Below, one piece after another: positions 33,127 to 41,919 of a DNA stretch of 64,000 bases; position 1 is the first letter of the stretch; each line of letters begins with the position of its first letter. The stretch is from Mycolicibacterium iranicum (GTDB lineage: Bacteria > Actinomycetota > Actinomycetes > Mycobacteriales > Mycobacteriaceae), in the NCBI RefSeq assembly GCF_002101705.1, contig NZ_LQPC01000049.1, positions 49,758 through 113,757 of the forward strand. The letters are read 5' to 3'. Both the position numbers and the translations under genes were made by a program. The notes under the pieces were generated by a model. It saw nothing but the letters and a program-made list of their open reading frames with translations. It did no database searches and was not told the origin of the DNA.

Positions 33127-34356
33127 GTGGCGCACGCACACTCGCACTCGCTGAGCGGTCCGTCTCCGCTGGGCCCGCTGGCCGCCAAGGTCGTCGTCGG
33201 CCTGCTCGTCGCCATCGGGGTGGCGGTCCTGATCGGCGCGGCGCTGCTGTGGCCCAGCGGGGAGAAGGCCGACATTCCCCTGCCATTCCAGAACGCCGCA
33301 GGCGGAGCCGTCACCACCGAGTCAGGGCACGTGCTGTCCAGTACCGAGGCCTCCTGCGGCAGCCCGTCGGCCGGATCGGTCCTCACCTCGGCGCCGCTAC
33401 CTGCCGAGGGTGCAGGAGCGCCGTGTGTGCAGTCTCTCGTCTCGATCGACTCCGGACCGAACCAGGGCGCCAACACTCTGCTGGAGATCGGTGTCGGACC
33501 CGGCCAGCCGAGCCTCGCGGTCGGCGACGACATCCGTCTCAGCCGACAGGTCGACGACGCCGGGACCACCACCTACGCCTTCTACGACTTCGAGCGGTCG
33601 TGGCCGCTGGTCGCCTTCGCGCTGGTTTTCGCGATCGTGATCGTCGCGGTGGCCCGCTGGCGCGGCCTGCGAGCGCTGATCGGCATCGTCGTCGCGTTCG
33701 GCGTCCTCGTCGTGTTCCTGCTCCCCGCTTTGCGAGACGGCGGTCCAGCGGTTCCTGTGGCACTCGTGGCCTCGGCAGCCATCCTGTACGCGGTGATCTA
33801 TCTGGCCCACGGCGTAAGCCTGCGGACCAGTGCCGCACTGCTGGGCACGTTGGCGTCGCTGCTGCTGGCGGCGGTGTTGTCCTGGGCCGCAATCGAACTC
33901 ACCCACCTCACCGGACTGTCGGAGGACCAGAACAACGAGGTGGCCGCCTACCTGGGCAATGTGTCGATCACCGGCATGCTGCTGGCGGGGTTCATCATCG
34001 GCTCACTGGGTGTGCTCAACGACGTCACCGTCACCCAGGCGTCGACCGCGTTCGAATTGGCTGCCCTCGGCGACGGCGCAACCCGCCGCCAGGTCTTCGT
34101 CGGGGCCATGAGGGTTGGCCGCGACCACATCGCCTCAACCGTCTACACGCTGGTGCTGGCATACGCGGGCAGCGCACTGCCTCTGCTGTTGCTGTTCAGC
34201 GTCGCCAATCGATCCCTCGGTGATGTGCTGACCAGCGAGAGCGTGGCCATCGAGGTGGCGCGCTCCGCGGTCGGCGGAATCGCGTTGGCGCTGTCGGTAC
34301 CGCTGACGACGGGGATCGCCGCACTGCTGGCGACGCCGCAGGCCGACCGCCACTGA
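33127..34356 (+). CDS. YibE/F-family multipass membrane protein
   Basis: The protein has 409 residues. A first membrane helix (about 18-42) is followed by an extracytoplasmic domain of about 110 residues with two cysteines. Seven or so helices then form the YibE/F domain, including SWPLVAFALVFAIVIVAVARW, a SITGMLLAGFIIGSLGVLND segment, and QASTAFELAALGDGATRR. The family is found in many Gram-positive bacteria, has no proven function and is often suggested to be a transporter or channel. The GTG at 33127 directly follows a TACCCT box; longer upstream frames add non-conserved sequence. Confidence 0.8.
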   Translation: MAHAHSHSLSGPSPLGPLAAKVVVGLLVAIGVAVLIGAALLWPSGEKADIPLPFQNAAGGAVTTESGHVLSSTEASCGSPSAGSVLTSAPLPAEGAGAPCVQSLVSIDSGPNQGANTLLEIGVGPGQPSLAVGDDIRLSRQVDDAGTTTYAFYDFERSWPLVAFALVFAIVIVAVARWRGLRALIGIVVAFGVLVVFLLPALRDGGPAVPVALVASAAILYAVIYLAHGVSLRTSAALLGTLASLLLAAVLSWAAIELTHLTGLSEDQNNEVAAYLGNVSITGMLLAGFIIGSLGVLNDVTVTQASTAFELAALGDGATRRQVFVGAMRVGRDHIASTVYTLVLAYAGSALPLLLLFSVANRSLGDVLTSESVAIEVARSAVGGIALALSVPLTTGIAALLATPQADRH

Positions 34357-34375
34357 CACCGGCGTTTCGTGGCCA

Positions 34376-35251
34376 TCACTCAGAGCTCTGGCGGCCCAGC
34401 AACTCCAGCAGATATGTGCCGTAGCCGGACTTCAGCAGGGTGCGGGCCCGTTTCTCCAGCGCGTCGTCGTCGATAAACCCGACGCGCCAGGCCACTTCCT
34501 CCGGCACGCTGATCTTGAGTCCCTGGCGCTGCTCGATGGTCCGGACGTAATCGCCGGCGTCGAGCAGCGAGTCGAATGTCCCGGCATCCAGCCATGCCGT
34601 TCCGCGCGCCAGCACTTCGACGCTGAGCCTGCCCTGCTTGAGGTAGGTGTGGTTGATCTCGGTGATCTCGTACTCGCCGCGGTCGGACTTGGCGAGCCCT
34701 CGCGCGATGTCGATGACATCGTTGTCGTAGAAGTACAGCCCGGGCACCGCATAGTGCGACTTGGGTATCGACGGCTTCTCCTCCAAAGAGACCGCCCTGC
34801 CGTCGGCGTCGAGCTCGATCACCCCGTAGGCGGACGGATCGGCCACCCAGTACGCGAAAATGGCTCCGCCGGAGACTTTCTGGAAGCGTTGCAGGCTGGT
34901 GCCGAGGCCGGGGCCGTAGAAGATGTTGTCCCCCAAGACCAATGCCACCGGCTCGGTCCCGATGTGTGAGGCTCCGATCACGAAGGCCTGCGCGAGTCCT
35001 TCCGGTTCGTCCTGCACGGCGTAGGTCAGGTTGACTCCGAAATGCGAACCGTCGCCCAGCAATCGGTGGAAGTCGGGCGCGTCCACCGCGGTGGTGATCA
35101 CGAGGATGTCGCGGATACCGGCCAGAATGAGCGTGGACAGCGGGTAGTAGATCAGCGGTTTGTCGTAGACGGGCACCAGCTGCTTGCTGACGCCCAAAGT
35201 GATCGGATGGAGTCGGGATCCCGATCCGCCGGCCAGGATGATTCCGCGCAT
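34376..35251 (-). CDS. rmlA: Glucose-1-phosphate thymidylyltransferase
   Basis: RmlA makes dTDP-glucose, the first step to dTDP-rhamnose. Rhamnose links arabinogalactan to peptidoglycan, so this step is essential in mycobacteria. The 291-residue protein has the nucleotidyltransferase start GIILAGGSGSRLHPIT, SKQLVPVYDKPLIYYPL, the metal site LVLGDNIFYG, and IFAYWVADPSAYGVIE. Length is standard. It ends a tight six-gene minus-strand operon; its ATG shares one base with the preceding stop (TGATG). Synteny with the rml gene region of M. tuberculosis (Rv0334) supports the call. Confidence 0.95.
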   Translation of the reverse strand: MRGIILAGGSGSRLHPITLGVSKQLVPVYDKPLIYYPLSTLILAGIRDILVITTAVDAPDFHRLLGDGSHFGVNLTYAVQDEPEGLAQAFVIGASHIGTEPVALVLGDNIFYGPGLGTSLQRFQKVSGGAIFAYWVADPSAYGVIELDADGRAVSLEEKPSIPKSHYAVPGLYFYDNDVIDIARGLAKSDRGEYEITEINHTYLKQGRLSVEVLARGTAWLDAGTFDSLLDAGDYVRTIEQRQGLKISVPEEVAWRVGFIDDDALEKRARTLLKSGYGTYLLELLGRQSSE

Positions 35252-35619
35252 CAGCCCGTCAGGTCCGCTTCGGTCAGCTCGGTGGCGGCCAGCGCCGCCT
35301 CCAGCGAGTCGTGCCGGAACACCGAGGTGACGCGGTCATGCACGACGCGGAACGCCGACGCACCCGATCCCCGTTCGCCGGTGACGGACACGGTCTGCTG
35401 TTCGACGACGACGACCCCGTCGTTGACGTAGATGCGGCCGGGTTCGACTTTGACGTCGAGCGCCTGGGCCCAGTCCCGCAGCGCGGCGTGTCCCTGGGCC
35501 GCCCCACCTGCGTCACCGATCTCGATGTCATCGCTGGACAGCGCCAGCAGCGTGTCGAGGTCGGCGGCGTTGAGCGCGTCGTGCCAGGCGAGAACGGTGG
35601 CCAGCTCCGAAGTGGTCAT
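35251..35619 (-). CDS. SnoaL-like (NTF2-fold) protein
   Basis: The 122-residue protein has the cone-shaped NTF2/SnoaL pattern: WHDALNAADLDTLLALSSDDIEIGD, a GHAALRDWAQAL segment, and alternating strands to the end. Such folds act as small ketosteroid-isomerase-like or epoxide-hydrolase-like enzymes, or as ligand-binding partners. No definite catalytic residue can be named. It sits between a DinB-like gene and rmlA with nine bases and one base of spacing or overlap, clearly inside the operon. Confidence 0.7.
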   Translation of the reverse strand: MTTSELATVLAWHDALNAADLDTLLALSSDDIEIGDAGGAAQGHAALRDWAQALDVKVEPGRIYVNDGVVVVEQQTVSVTGERGSGASAFRVVHDRVTSVFRHDSLEAALAATELTEADLTG

Positions 35620-35628
35620 ACCTCGAGC

Positions 35629-36375
35629 CTAGAACGGAGTGCGCTCCAGCCATGCTTCCCAGACCGCCGCGTCGCCGAGAACCTCGACCCCGGCGTCGGC
35701 CGCGGTCTTGCGCCGCACGGTGGCCAGCAGCAGGGCGTTGACGGGCCCCCGCAAGGCCACAGCGCCCTTGCCGTGACTGTGTGACCAGGACAGCCCGTCT
35801 TCGTCGTGGACGATGGTCCACTCCCCCGTGGGACCCAACTTTTCCTCGGTCGCGTGCAGGTGAACCGACTGCCCGCGCTCCAGCGCCGGGGGGCGACTCT
35901 TGTCGACGGTGGTGAGCTCGATCCACTCGCTGAGGCTGTCGGCGGCAAGGTCGGCGGGCAGTTCCAGCTCGGCGCCGAGCGCCAGCGCCGCGTCGAGTCG
36001 GTGCACCGCGACCTCGTGGACGCGCCGCCGGGTCCACCAGCCCGCCGGTCTGGGCCCGACGAACGTCCACACCCGAGCGTCCGAGCCGACACGGTTGACG
36101 GCGTCGATGACCGCCTGCGCCCCGGCGTTGAGCCAGTCGATGGAAGCGTCGAGGTCCTCCGGCGGTCTGCCGTCGCGCACCTCCCGCGGGTCGAGAGGCT
36201 GGTTGCGTCGCTCACTGATGATCTGTGCGGCCCAACGATTTCCGCGACCCACGTGACGGAACAACTGCTTGAGCGTCCATTCGCCGCACGTGGGAACCGG
36301 CGTCGCCGGGTCTCCCGATCGGATCAGTTCACCGAATGCTCGAGTCTGCTCGAGCAGGGCTGCTCGGAAGTCCAC
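35629..36375 (-). CDS. Maleylpyruvate isomerase/DinB-like family protein
   Basis: The 248-residue protein is of the mycothiol-dependent maleylpyruvate isomerase family (TIGR03083-like). Motifs include PTCGEWTLKQLFRHVGRGNRWAA, with a putative metal histidine, and RRRVHEVAVHRLDAALALG, with a second histidine pair. It is likely a mycothiol S-transferase or a related metal enzyme; substrate unknown. The GTG at 36375 lies two bases after the stop of the P450 gene and precedes the conserved N-terminus. The frame continues upstream only through P450 coding sequence. Confidence 0.72.
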   Translation of the reverse strand: MDFRAALLEQTRAFGELIRSGDPATPVPTCGEWTLKQLFRHVGRGNRWAAQIISERRNQPLDPREVRDGRPPEDLDASIDWLNAGAQAVIDAVNRVGSDARVWTFVGPRPAGWWTRRRVHEVAVHRLDAALALGAELELPADLAADSLSEWIELTTVDKSRPPALERGQSVHLHATEEKLGPTGEWTIVHDEDGLSWSHSHGKGAVALRGPVNALLLATVRRKTAADAGVEVLGDAAVWEAWLERTPF

Positions 36376-36377
36376 CC

Positions 36378-37712
36378 CTACGAACTTAGCGCGGCGGGCG
36401 CCTTCCCAAGCGTGATCGGCAAGGTTGACCACCCCCGTAGGACGCGGGTGTCGCGACGGCTGCCCTCGCCCGCCAGCCGGGCACCCGGATAGCGCTCGAA
36501 GAATGTGCGCAGCCCGACTTCGCCTTCGGCGCGCGCCAGCGCCGCTCCGAGGCAGAAGTGTCTGCCGCCGGAAAAGGACAGGTGCTTGCCCGCGTTGTCG
36601 CGTTCGATGTCGAAGCGGTGCGGATCAGTGAACACCTTGGGGTCGCGATTAGCGCCTGCCAGGTGGACGATGACGAGTTCGCCGCGCTGCATCGGCGTTC
36701 CGGCGATGGTGACATCGCTGCGCGCGAAGCGGGCGCTCAGCTGCACGGGCGAGTCGAGCCGCAGGATCTCCTCGACCGTGTTGGGCCACAGCTCGGGGCG
36801 GGCCGCCAGCGTCTGCAGGTGCTCCGGAGTGTCCAGCAGCATCCGGATGCCGTTGCCCAGCAGATTCACGGTGGTCTCGAAGCCTGCGGCCAGCACGAGG
36901 CCCGCCGTCGCCTGCAACTCGCGGTCGGACAACCGATTGGCTTCCTCGGAGGCCTGGCTGGCCAGGATCAGCTGGCTCATCAGGTCGTCGCCAGGATTGC
37001 GGCGCAGCTCCTCCAGATGGCCGCTGAGCCATGCGTTGAAGCCGACGAGGCCCTCGTGCACCTGCTGGAACTGCTGCCAGGACAACCCGATGTCGAGGCT
37101 GGGCGCACCGAGCTCGCCAAAGTGCAGGATGTGCTTCCGGTCGCTCTCCGGGACGCCGAGGATGTCGCTGATCACCGCGACGGGCAGCTGGGAGCAGTAC
37201 CGCTCAACGACGTCGATGACGCTGGTTTCGCTGTCCAGCTCGTCGAGAAGGGCGTCCGCGGTCTGCTGCACGCGGTCACGCAGCGCGGCGACGGCGCGGG
37301 TGGTGAACACCGACGAGACGAGCTTGCGGCATCGCGTGTGGTCGGGCGGCTCGATCGACAGCAGCGACGGCGGTTCGATCGGGTGCAGCAGGCCGGGATG
37401 GGTTTTTCGGTTGATCCACTGCAGCGGCTTGGGCAATCCGGCGCCGAGGGAGGTCACCCGGAAGTCGTCGGACCGCAGAATCTCGTTGGCGGCCTGGTGG
37501 TCGACCGTCAACAGCACGGCACGGCACCGGATCACCGCCGCGTCACCGCGCAGTTCGTCGGCGAACCGGGCCGGATCGGCGCGCGCCTCGGGATCGGCGA
37601 TCAGCCTGGCCTGCGGATCTCGGCCACGGCGTGCCCCGATTTTCGACAACCCACGGATGACCCCGTGCAGCGCCATCCACCGGATTCGTTGTCGCATAAG
37701 CTCGGCCGCCAT
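36378..37712 (-). CDS. Cytochrome P450
   Basis: A 444-residue soluble bacterial P450. Visible are the I-helix AGFETTVNLLGN with the oxygen-activating Thr, the K-helix EEILRLDS, and the heme loop FSGGRHFCLGAALARAE with the thiolate cysteine near residue 395. Substrate cannot be predicted. The ATG shares one base with the stop of the DUF1330 gene, and the next gene begins two bases after its TAG. It therefore belongs to the udgA-rmlA operon, unexpectedly placed among sugar-nucleotide genes. Electron-transfer partners are not encoded nearby. Confidence 0.92.
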   Translation of the reverse strand: MAAELMRQRIRWMALHGVIRGLSKIGARRGRDPQARLIADPEARADPARFADELRGDAAVIRCRAVLLTVDHQAANEILRSDDFRVTSLGAGLPKPLQWINRKTHPGLLHPIEPPSLLSIEPPDHTRCRKLVSSVFTTRAVAALRDRVQQTADALLDELDSETSVIDVVERYCSQLPVAVISDILGVPESDRKHILHFGELGAPSLDIGLSWQQFQQVHEGLVGFNAWLSGHLEELRRNPGDDLMSQLILASQASEEANRLSDRELQATAGLVLAAGFETTVNLLGNGIRMLLDTPEHLQTLAARPELWPNTVEEILRLDSPVQLSARFARSDVTIAGTPMQRGELVIVHLAGANRDPKVFTDPHRFDIERDNAGKHLSFSGGRHFCLGAALARAEGEVGLRTFFERYPGARLAGEGSRRDTRVLRGWSTLPITLGKAPAALSS

Positions 37713-38035
37713 CAGTTCACCTTAAGCAGGGGTCGCAGGTCGTCCAACCGGTCGAACAGGTGCCAGATGTAGGAGGACGACCCATCTTCGCGGTGGGCGT
37801 GCAGATCGGCCAGGTCAGGATCGTTGCAGTAGCCGTCGAACGCCTCCTTCGATTCCCACTCGACCAGGATGAGCACCGAGCGGGGCTCGATGTCACCGGA
37901 GACGGACTCCCGGAATTGTCCGAGTGCCACGACGCGACCGCCGTGCTTGGCGACCTCGGCGGGAGAGCGCTTCGAATAGGCCAGGTATTCGTCGCGATCG
38001 GCGATGTCGAACAGGTTCAGCGCGTAGACGGGCAT
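37712..38035 (-). CDS. DUF1330-like ferredoxin-fold protein
   Basis: The gene encodes a 107-residue protein of the dimeric alpha/beta-barrel type. The pattern YALNLFDIADRDEYLAYSKR, then GGRVVALGQF and VLILVEWESKEAFDGYCNDP, is that of DUF1330/EthD-like proteins. Members of this fold are small monooxygenases or assist P450 systems, but nothing catalytic is certain here. It is nine bases downstream of udgA and overlaps the P450 start, so it may be a partner of the P450. Confidence 0.7.
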   Translation of the reverse strand: MPVYALNLFDIADRDEYLAYSKRSPAEVAKHGGRVVALGQFRESVSGDIEPRSVLILVEWESKEAFDGYCNDPDLADLHAHREDGSSSYIWHLFDRLDDLRPLLKVN

Positions 38036-38044
38036 GCACCGACG

Positions 38045-39385
38045 TTACGCCGGGATGGCTCGCTCGAGGTTGCGACCGAGTGCGTGCACCCGCCAGCCCG
38101 CGGCCTGCCACTTACCGACATCGAGGCAATTGCGGCCGTCGACAATCACTTTCGCGCGGACCACCGCGGCCAGAGCGTCGGGATCCATATCGACGAACTC
38201 GCGCCACTCGGTCAGGACCAGCACGGCGTCGGCGCGCTCGCACGCCTCCAGCACCGACGTGGAGTAGTTCAGCGTGGGAAAGAGCCGCCGGGAGTTCTCG
38301 ATCGCCTGCGGGTCGTACACGTTGACGGTCGCACCGTGCAGTTGCAGCATGCCGGCGACGTTGAGTGCGGGAGAGTCGCGGACGTCGTCGGACTCAGGCT
38401 TGAACGCGGCGCCGAGGACGGCAGCGTTGGCGCCGAGCAGCGACCCTCCGCATGCCCTGGTGGCCAATTCGACCATTCGGGTGCGGCGGCGCATGTTGAT
38501 GCTGTCGACTTCACGCAAGAACGTCAGCGCATGGTTGGCGCCGAGCTCGCCTGCGCGGGCCATGAATGCCCGAATGTCCTTGGGCAGGCAGCCTCCGCCG
38601 AATCCGAGGCCCGCGTTCAGGAATCGGCGACCGATGCGGGCGTCGTAGCCGAGCGCATCGGCCAGCAGCGTGACGTCGGCGTCAACGGCCTCACAGACCT
38701 CCGAGATCGCGTTGATGAACGAGATCTTGGTGGCCAGAAAAGCGTTGGCGGACACCTTGACCAGTTCGGCGGTCTGCAGATCGGCGACCAGGAACGGGAC
38801 GCCGTCGGCGAGCAGCGGCGCGTACATCTCCCGCACCACCTTCTCCGCGGACTGTGAATCTTTTTGCACCCCAAGCACAATGCGGTCGGGGTGCAGGGTG
38901 TCGGCGACGGCGAATCCTTCCCGCAGGAACTCCGGGTTCCACGCCACCTCGACGGTGACGCCTTCCGGAGCGAGGCCTGCGGCACGCTCGACGAGTTCCG
39001 CCGCGGTGCCGACCGGCACCGTCGACTTGCCGATGATCACCGCTGGACGGGTGAGCATTGGCACCAGGGTGTCGATCACGGCGTAGACGTGGCGCAAATC
39101 CGCCGCGTATTCGCCCTTCTTCTGCGGTGTTCCGACCCCGAGGAAGTGCACATCGGCGAAGTCGGCCGCCTCGGCATAGTCGGTGGTGAAGCGCAGTCGT
39201 CCCGCTTCGATGTTGCGCTGCAACATCTCCCGCAACCCGGGCTCGTAGAACGGGACTTCACCCCCGGACAGTTTCGCGACCTTGCCGGCGTCGACGTCGA
39301 CGCCAATGACTTCGTGGCCGATCTCGGCCATACCCGCAGCGTGGGTCGCACCCAGATAGCCGGTGCCGAAGACGGTGCAGCGCAT
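38045..39385 (-). CDS. udgA: UDP-glucose 6-dehydrogenase
   Basis: UdgA oxidises UDP-glucose to UDP-glucuronate with two NAD+. The 446-residue protein is close to M. tuberculosis UdgA: VFGTGYLGATHAAGMAEIGH (Rossmann), GKSTVPVGTAAELVERA, WNPEFLREGFAV, KVSANAFLATKISFINAISE, and the catalytic-cysteine loop GFGGGCLPKDIRAF near residue 265. The ATG at 39385 is chosen because it matches the family N-terminus and has a GAGGG site; a GTG 18 bases upstream is possible. It heads the operon that ends with rmlA. Confidence 0.93.
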   Translation of the reverse strand: MRCTVFGTGYLGATHAAGMAEIGHEVIGVDVDAGKVAKLSGGEVPFYEPGLREMLQRNIEAGRLRFTTDYAEAADFADVHFLGVGTPQKKGEYAADLRHVYAVIDTLVPMLTRPAVIIGKSTVPVGTAAELVERAAGLAPEGVTVEVAWNPEFLREGFAVADTLHPDRIVLGVQKDSQSAEKVVREMYAPLLADGVPFLVADLQTAELVKVSANAFLATKISFINAISEVCEAVDADVTLLADALGYDARIGRRFLNAGLGFGGGCLPKDIRAFMARAGELGANHALTFLREVDSINMRRRTRMVELATRACGGSLLGANAAVLGAAFKPESDDVRDSPALNVAGMLQLHGATVNVYDPQAIENSRRLFPTLNYSTSVLEACERADAVLVLTEWREFVDMDPDALAAVVRAKVIVDGRNCLDVGKWQAAGWRVHALGRNLERAIPA

Positions 39386-39462
39386 ACCGCCCTCAGTACC
39401 CACCCACGATGAGCTGAAGCCAACGCGACACCAAGCGTCAGGACAACGGAAGGTGACGAACT

Positions 39463-41097
39463 CTAGTTGCGCCCGGTACCGCAGAAGATCAGGAAACAGC
39501 CGTCGCCGTTGATGTCGCCGGGAACACCGGTACCAGAGCCGCCTCGCGAGCCGCCGCTGTCACCGCGGCCGCCGCTGTCACCGCGGCCGGAACCGGAACC
39601 CGAGCCCGACCCGGATCCTGAACCTGACCCGGATCCCGATCCGCTGCCGGGCCATTGCGGCTGCTGAGGGACCTGGGGCACCGGCGGGACCGTCGGCACC
39701 TGCGGCGTCTTCGTCGTCTGTGGGGGCCTCGTAGTGGGCGGATCATCGTCCTCCCACGGCGGGTCCCAGGGGTTGTTGTCTGGCTCGTCGGGCTGCTGAT
39801 TGGGCCACTGCCACCGGGGCGGTGTCCACTGCGGCTGACGCGGCAGGACGATCACGGGCGGCGGGACCACCACCGGTGCGACCACCGGGGGTGGCGCGGC
39901 GGGGGCCGGAGCCGGCGGAGGAGCCGCAGGGGCCGGCGCGGGGGCCGGCGCAGCGGGTGCGGGCGCCTGCTCGACGTATACGGTCCTGGGGGCCTGCTGC
40001 GGAGCTTCCTGGACGACGGGCACCGGCGGCTTGATCGTCTCGGCCGTCTGCGGCGCGGGCGGAACGACGGCGGCTTCCTGCTGCGCGGGTGCCGGGTCGG
40101 GCGCGGGCACCTGGCTGCTGGGCACGATCACCGCCTGGGCGGGACTCGGCCGCTGGTCGGCCGTCGGGCGGATGCTGATGGCCAGCGAGATGACCAGTGC
40201 GACGACGCCGACCACGAACAGCGACGTCAATGCACTGCCGACGAGCAGGAATGGCTTGCGCTCCTCGTCGGCCGGCCGCATCTCCGTCGGCGCGAACTCG
40301 TCGACCACGTCATCGGCGCCCGCGGGAGCCAGTTGGGTGTCGGCGGCGGCGAGCCCCGCCAGCACCGAACCGGCTGTGGGGCCATCGGGGTCCTGGGAGT
40401 AGGCCAGCCCGACAGTCGTCGCCTCGAAGGCGGGCGCCGACGCCGATGCCAGTGCGGCGCCACGGGCGAGCGCGAGCTCGGCGTCATCGGGCGCGTGGAC
40501 CGGCAGCGAAACGAGGTGCTCGAGGTGGGATTTGACCGAGCTGATGTCGACGCCGGAGCCCACGACGAAGATGCCCTGGGGCGGCGATGCCTGGGCCGCG
40601 ACAGCCTCGGCCATCTCGGTCAGTACGGCCATCGCGTCGGTGCTGTGCAGCGAACGGCTGAGCACCTTGACCACCGAACCGTCGTCGGTTTGCACAACCG
40701 ACAGGGTCGCGGTGTCGCGGTCGACGAACAGCAGCGCGGTGGTGTCGTAGTCGACGGCGCGGCCGACGGCCTGGGCCAGCGACGCGGCCGCGTGCCCTTC
40801 GGAAACGAGCATGACGTCACTGATGCCGTGGGCGGCGAGGGCGTCACGCAGCGCGGTGGCCTCGGTGTGATCACTCCATGCGACACCGATCGCCTTGAGG
40901 TGGTGTCCTCCGGTCTCGGCGCTTTCCCTGGTGCCGAGCACCGCCGAGACGACGTGCTCTGCGGCGTTTGCCGACCCCTCTGCGGAGCCCACGTCGAAGG
41001 TGTCGTGGTCGACGGTGACCCCGTCGGCCTTTTCGCCTTCAACCAGCACCATGCGCACCGTCGTAGGTGTCATCGACACACCTAATACGATGTCCAC
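39463..41097 (-). CDS. DUF7159-like membrane-anchored protein with degenerate actin fold and Pro-rich tail
   Basis: The protein has 544 residues and resembles Rv0312-type proline/threonine-rich proteins. The first 250 residues look like a decayed Hsp70/actin ATPase: DIVLGVSMTPTTVRMVLVEG, LLFVDRDTATLSVVQTDDG, VVGSGVDISSVKSHL, and ELALARGAALASA. One helix follows ERKPF (about 279-305). A long Pro/Ala/Gln tail then leads to a Gly-Ser run with RGDSGG repeats and a terminal CFLIFC cysteine pair. The GTG at 41097 has a strong GGAGG site; the longer frame lacks one. The layout copies that of the three ini-region Hsp70-like proteins. Confidence 0.72.
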   Translation of the reverse strand: MDIVLGVSMTPTTVRMVLVEGEKADGVTVDHDTFDVGSAEGSANAAEHVVSAVLGTRESAETGGHHLKAIGVAWSDHTEATALRDALAAHGISDVMLVSEGHAAASLAQAVGRAVDYDTTALLFVDRDTATLSVVQTDDGSVVKVLSRSLHSTDAMAVLTEMAEAVAAQASPPQGIFVVGSGVDISSVKSHLEHLVSLPVHAPDDAELALARGAALASASAPAFEATTVGLAYSQDPDGPTAGSVLAGLAAADTQLAPAGADDVVDEFAPTEMRPADEERKPFLLVGSALTSLFVVGVVALVISLAISIRPTADQRPSPAQAVIVPSSQVPAPDPAPAQQEAAVVPPAPQTAETIKPPVPVVQEAPQQAPRTVYVEQAPAPAAPAPAPAPAAPPPAPAPAAPPPVVAPVVVPPPVIVLPRQPQWTPPRWQWPNQQPDEPDNNPWDPPWEDDDPPTTRPPQTTKTPQVPTVPPVPQVPQQPQWPGSGSGSGSGSGSGSGSGSGSGRGDSGGRGDSGGSRGGSGTGVPGDINGDGCFLIFCGTGRN

Positions 41098-41326
41098 TGT
41101 CCCCTCCAAAACATTTGCTGCAGCCTGGTGGTCGGCACCGCTGGGACGCGCAAGGCGAGCCGACAACTAGATACTTCATCGGCGGGATCAGCTGCTGCGT
41201 TACACCTCACGCCGTTAGCTGAGCGTTGACGAAGATCTGGCCGGAACACGCGGCACGAACCGCCGGTGACACCGGTTCTTATGACATTACAAGCCGGACC
41301 TAGGCCTGCGCTGTGGTCAATTTCCG

Positions 41327-41899
41327 TCAGCTGGACCTGAGGAAATTCTGGTACGACTTCGATGGTGTCGGCCCCCGCTGGTTCTGATACTTCGAGCCGA
41401 CCTTGTCGCTGCCGTAGGGGTGCTGTGCGGGGCTGGTGAGCCGTAGCAGGCACAGCTGGCCGATCTTCATGCCGGGCCACAGCGTGATCGGAAGATTCGC
41501 GACATTGGACAGCTCGAGGGTGATGTGTCCGGAGAAGCCGGGGTCGATGAAGCCCGCCGTCGAGTGCGTGAGCAGGCCGAGGCGTCCCAGGGACGACTTG
41601 CCTTCGAGCCTGCCCGCGAGGTCGTCGGGAAGCGTGCAGCGTTCCAGCGTCGCCCCGAGCACGAACTCGCCTGGATGCAGGACGAACGGCTCGCCCTCCT
41701 TGGGCTCGACCAGCGTGGTCAGGTCATCCTGGCGCTGCGCGGGGTCGATGTGCGTATAGCGGGTGTTGTTGAAGACCCGGAACAGGTTGTCGAGGCGGAC
41801 GTCGACGCTGGACGGCTGGACCATACTGTCGTCGAACGGGTCGACGCCGAGCCTGCCGTTGTGGATTTCGGCCCGGATGTCGCGGTCGGAGAGCAGCAC
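41327..41899 (-). CDS. dcd: dCTP deaminase (probably bifunctional with dUTPase)
   Basis: The 190-residue trimeric enzyme converts dCTP to dUTP, and in M. tuberculosis onward to dUMP. The motif GKSSLGRLGLLTHSTAGFIDPGF carries the catalytic region, with PSSVDVRLDN before it and ELSNVANLPITLWPGMKIGQ after it. The start is GTG. Position next to udgA-region genes and a tRNA-Gly matches other mycobacteria. The upstream 20-base gap from the exported protein gene suggests co-transcription with it. Confidence 0.95.
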   Translation of the reverse strand: MLLSDRDIRAEIHNGRLGVDPFDDSMVQPSSVDVRLDNLFRVFNNTRYTHIDPAQRQDDLTTLVEPKEGEPFVLHPGEFVLGATLERCTLPDDLAGRLEGKSSLGRLGLLTHSTAGFIDPGFSGHITLELSNVANLPITLWPGMKIGQLCLLRLTSPAQHPYGSDKVGSKYQNQRGPTPSKSYQNFLRSS

Positions 41900-41919
41900 G
41901 GCACGAGGGTATCCCGGCG

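Noticed and set aside
36505..37772. Two long plus-strand frames over the P450 gene
   Set aside because: Both are shadows; the minus-strand P450 has all heme and I-helix motifs.
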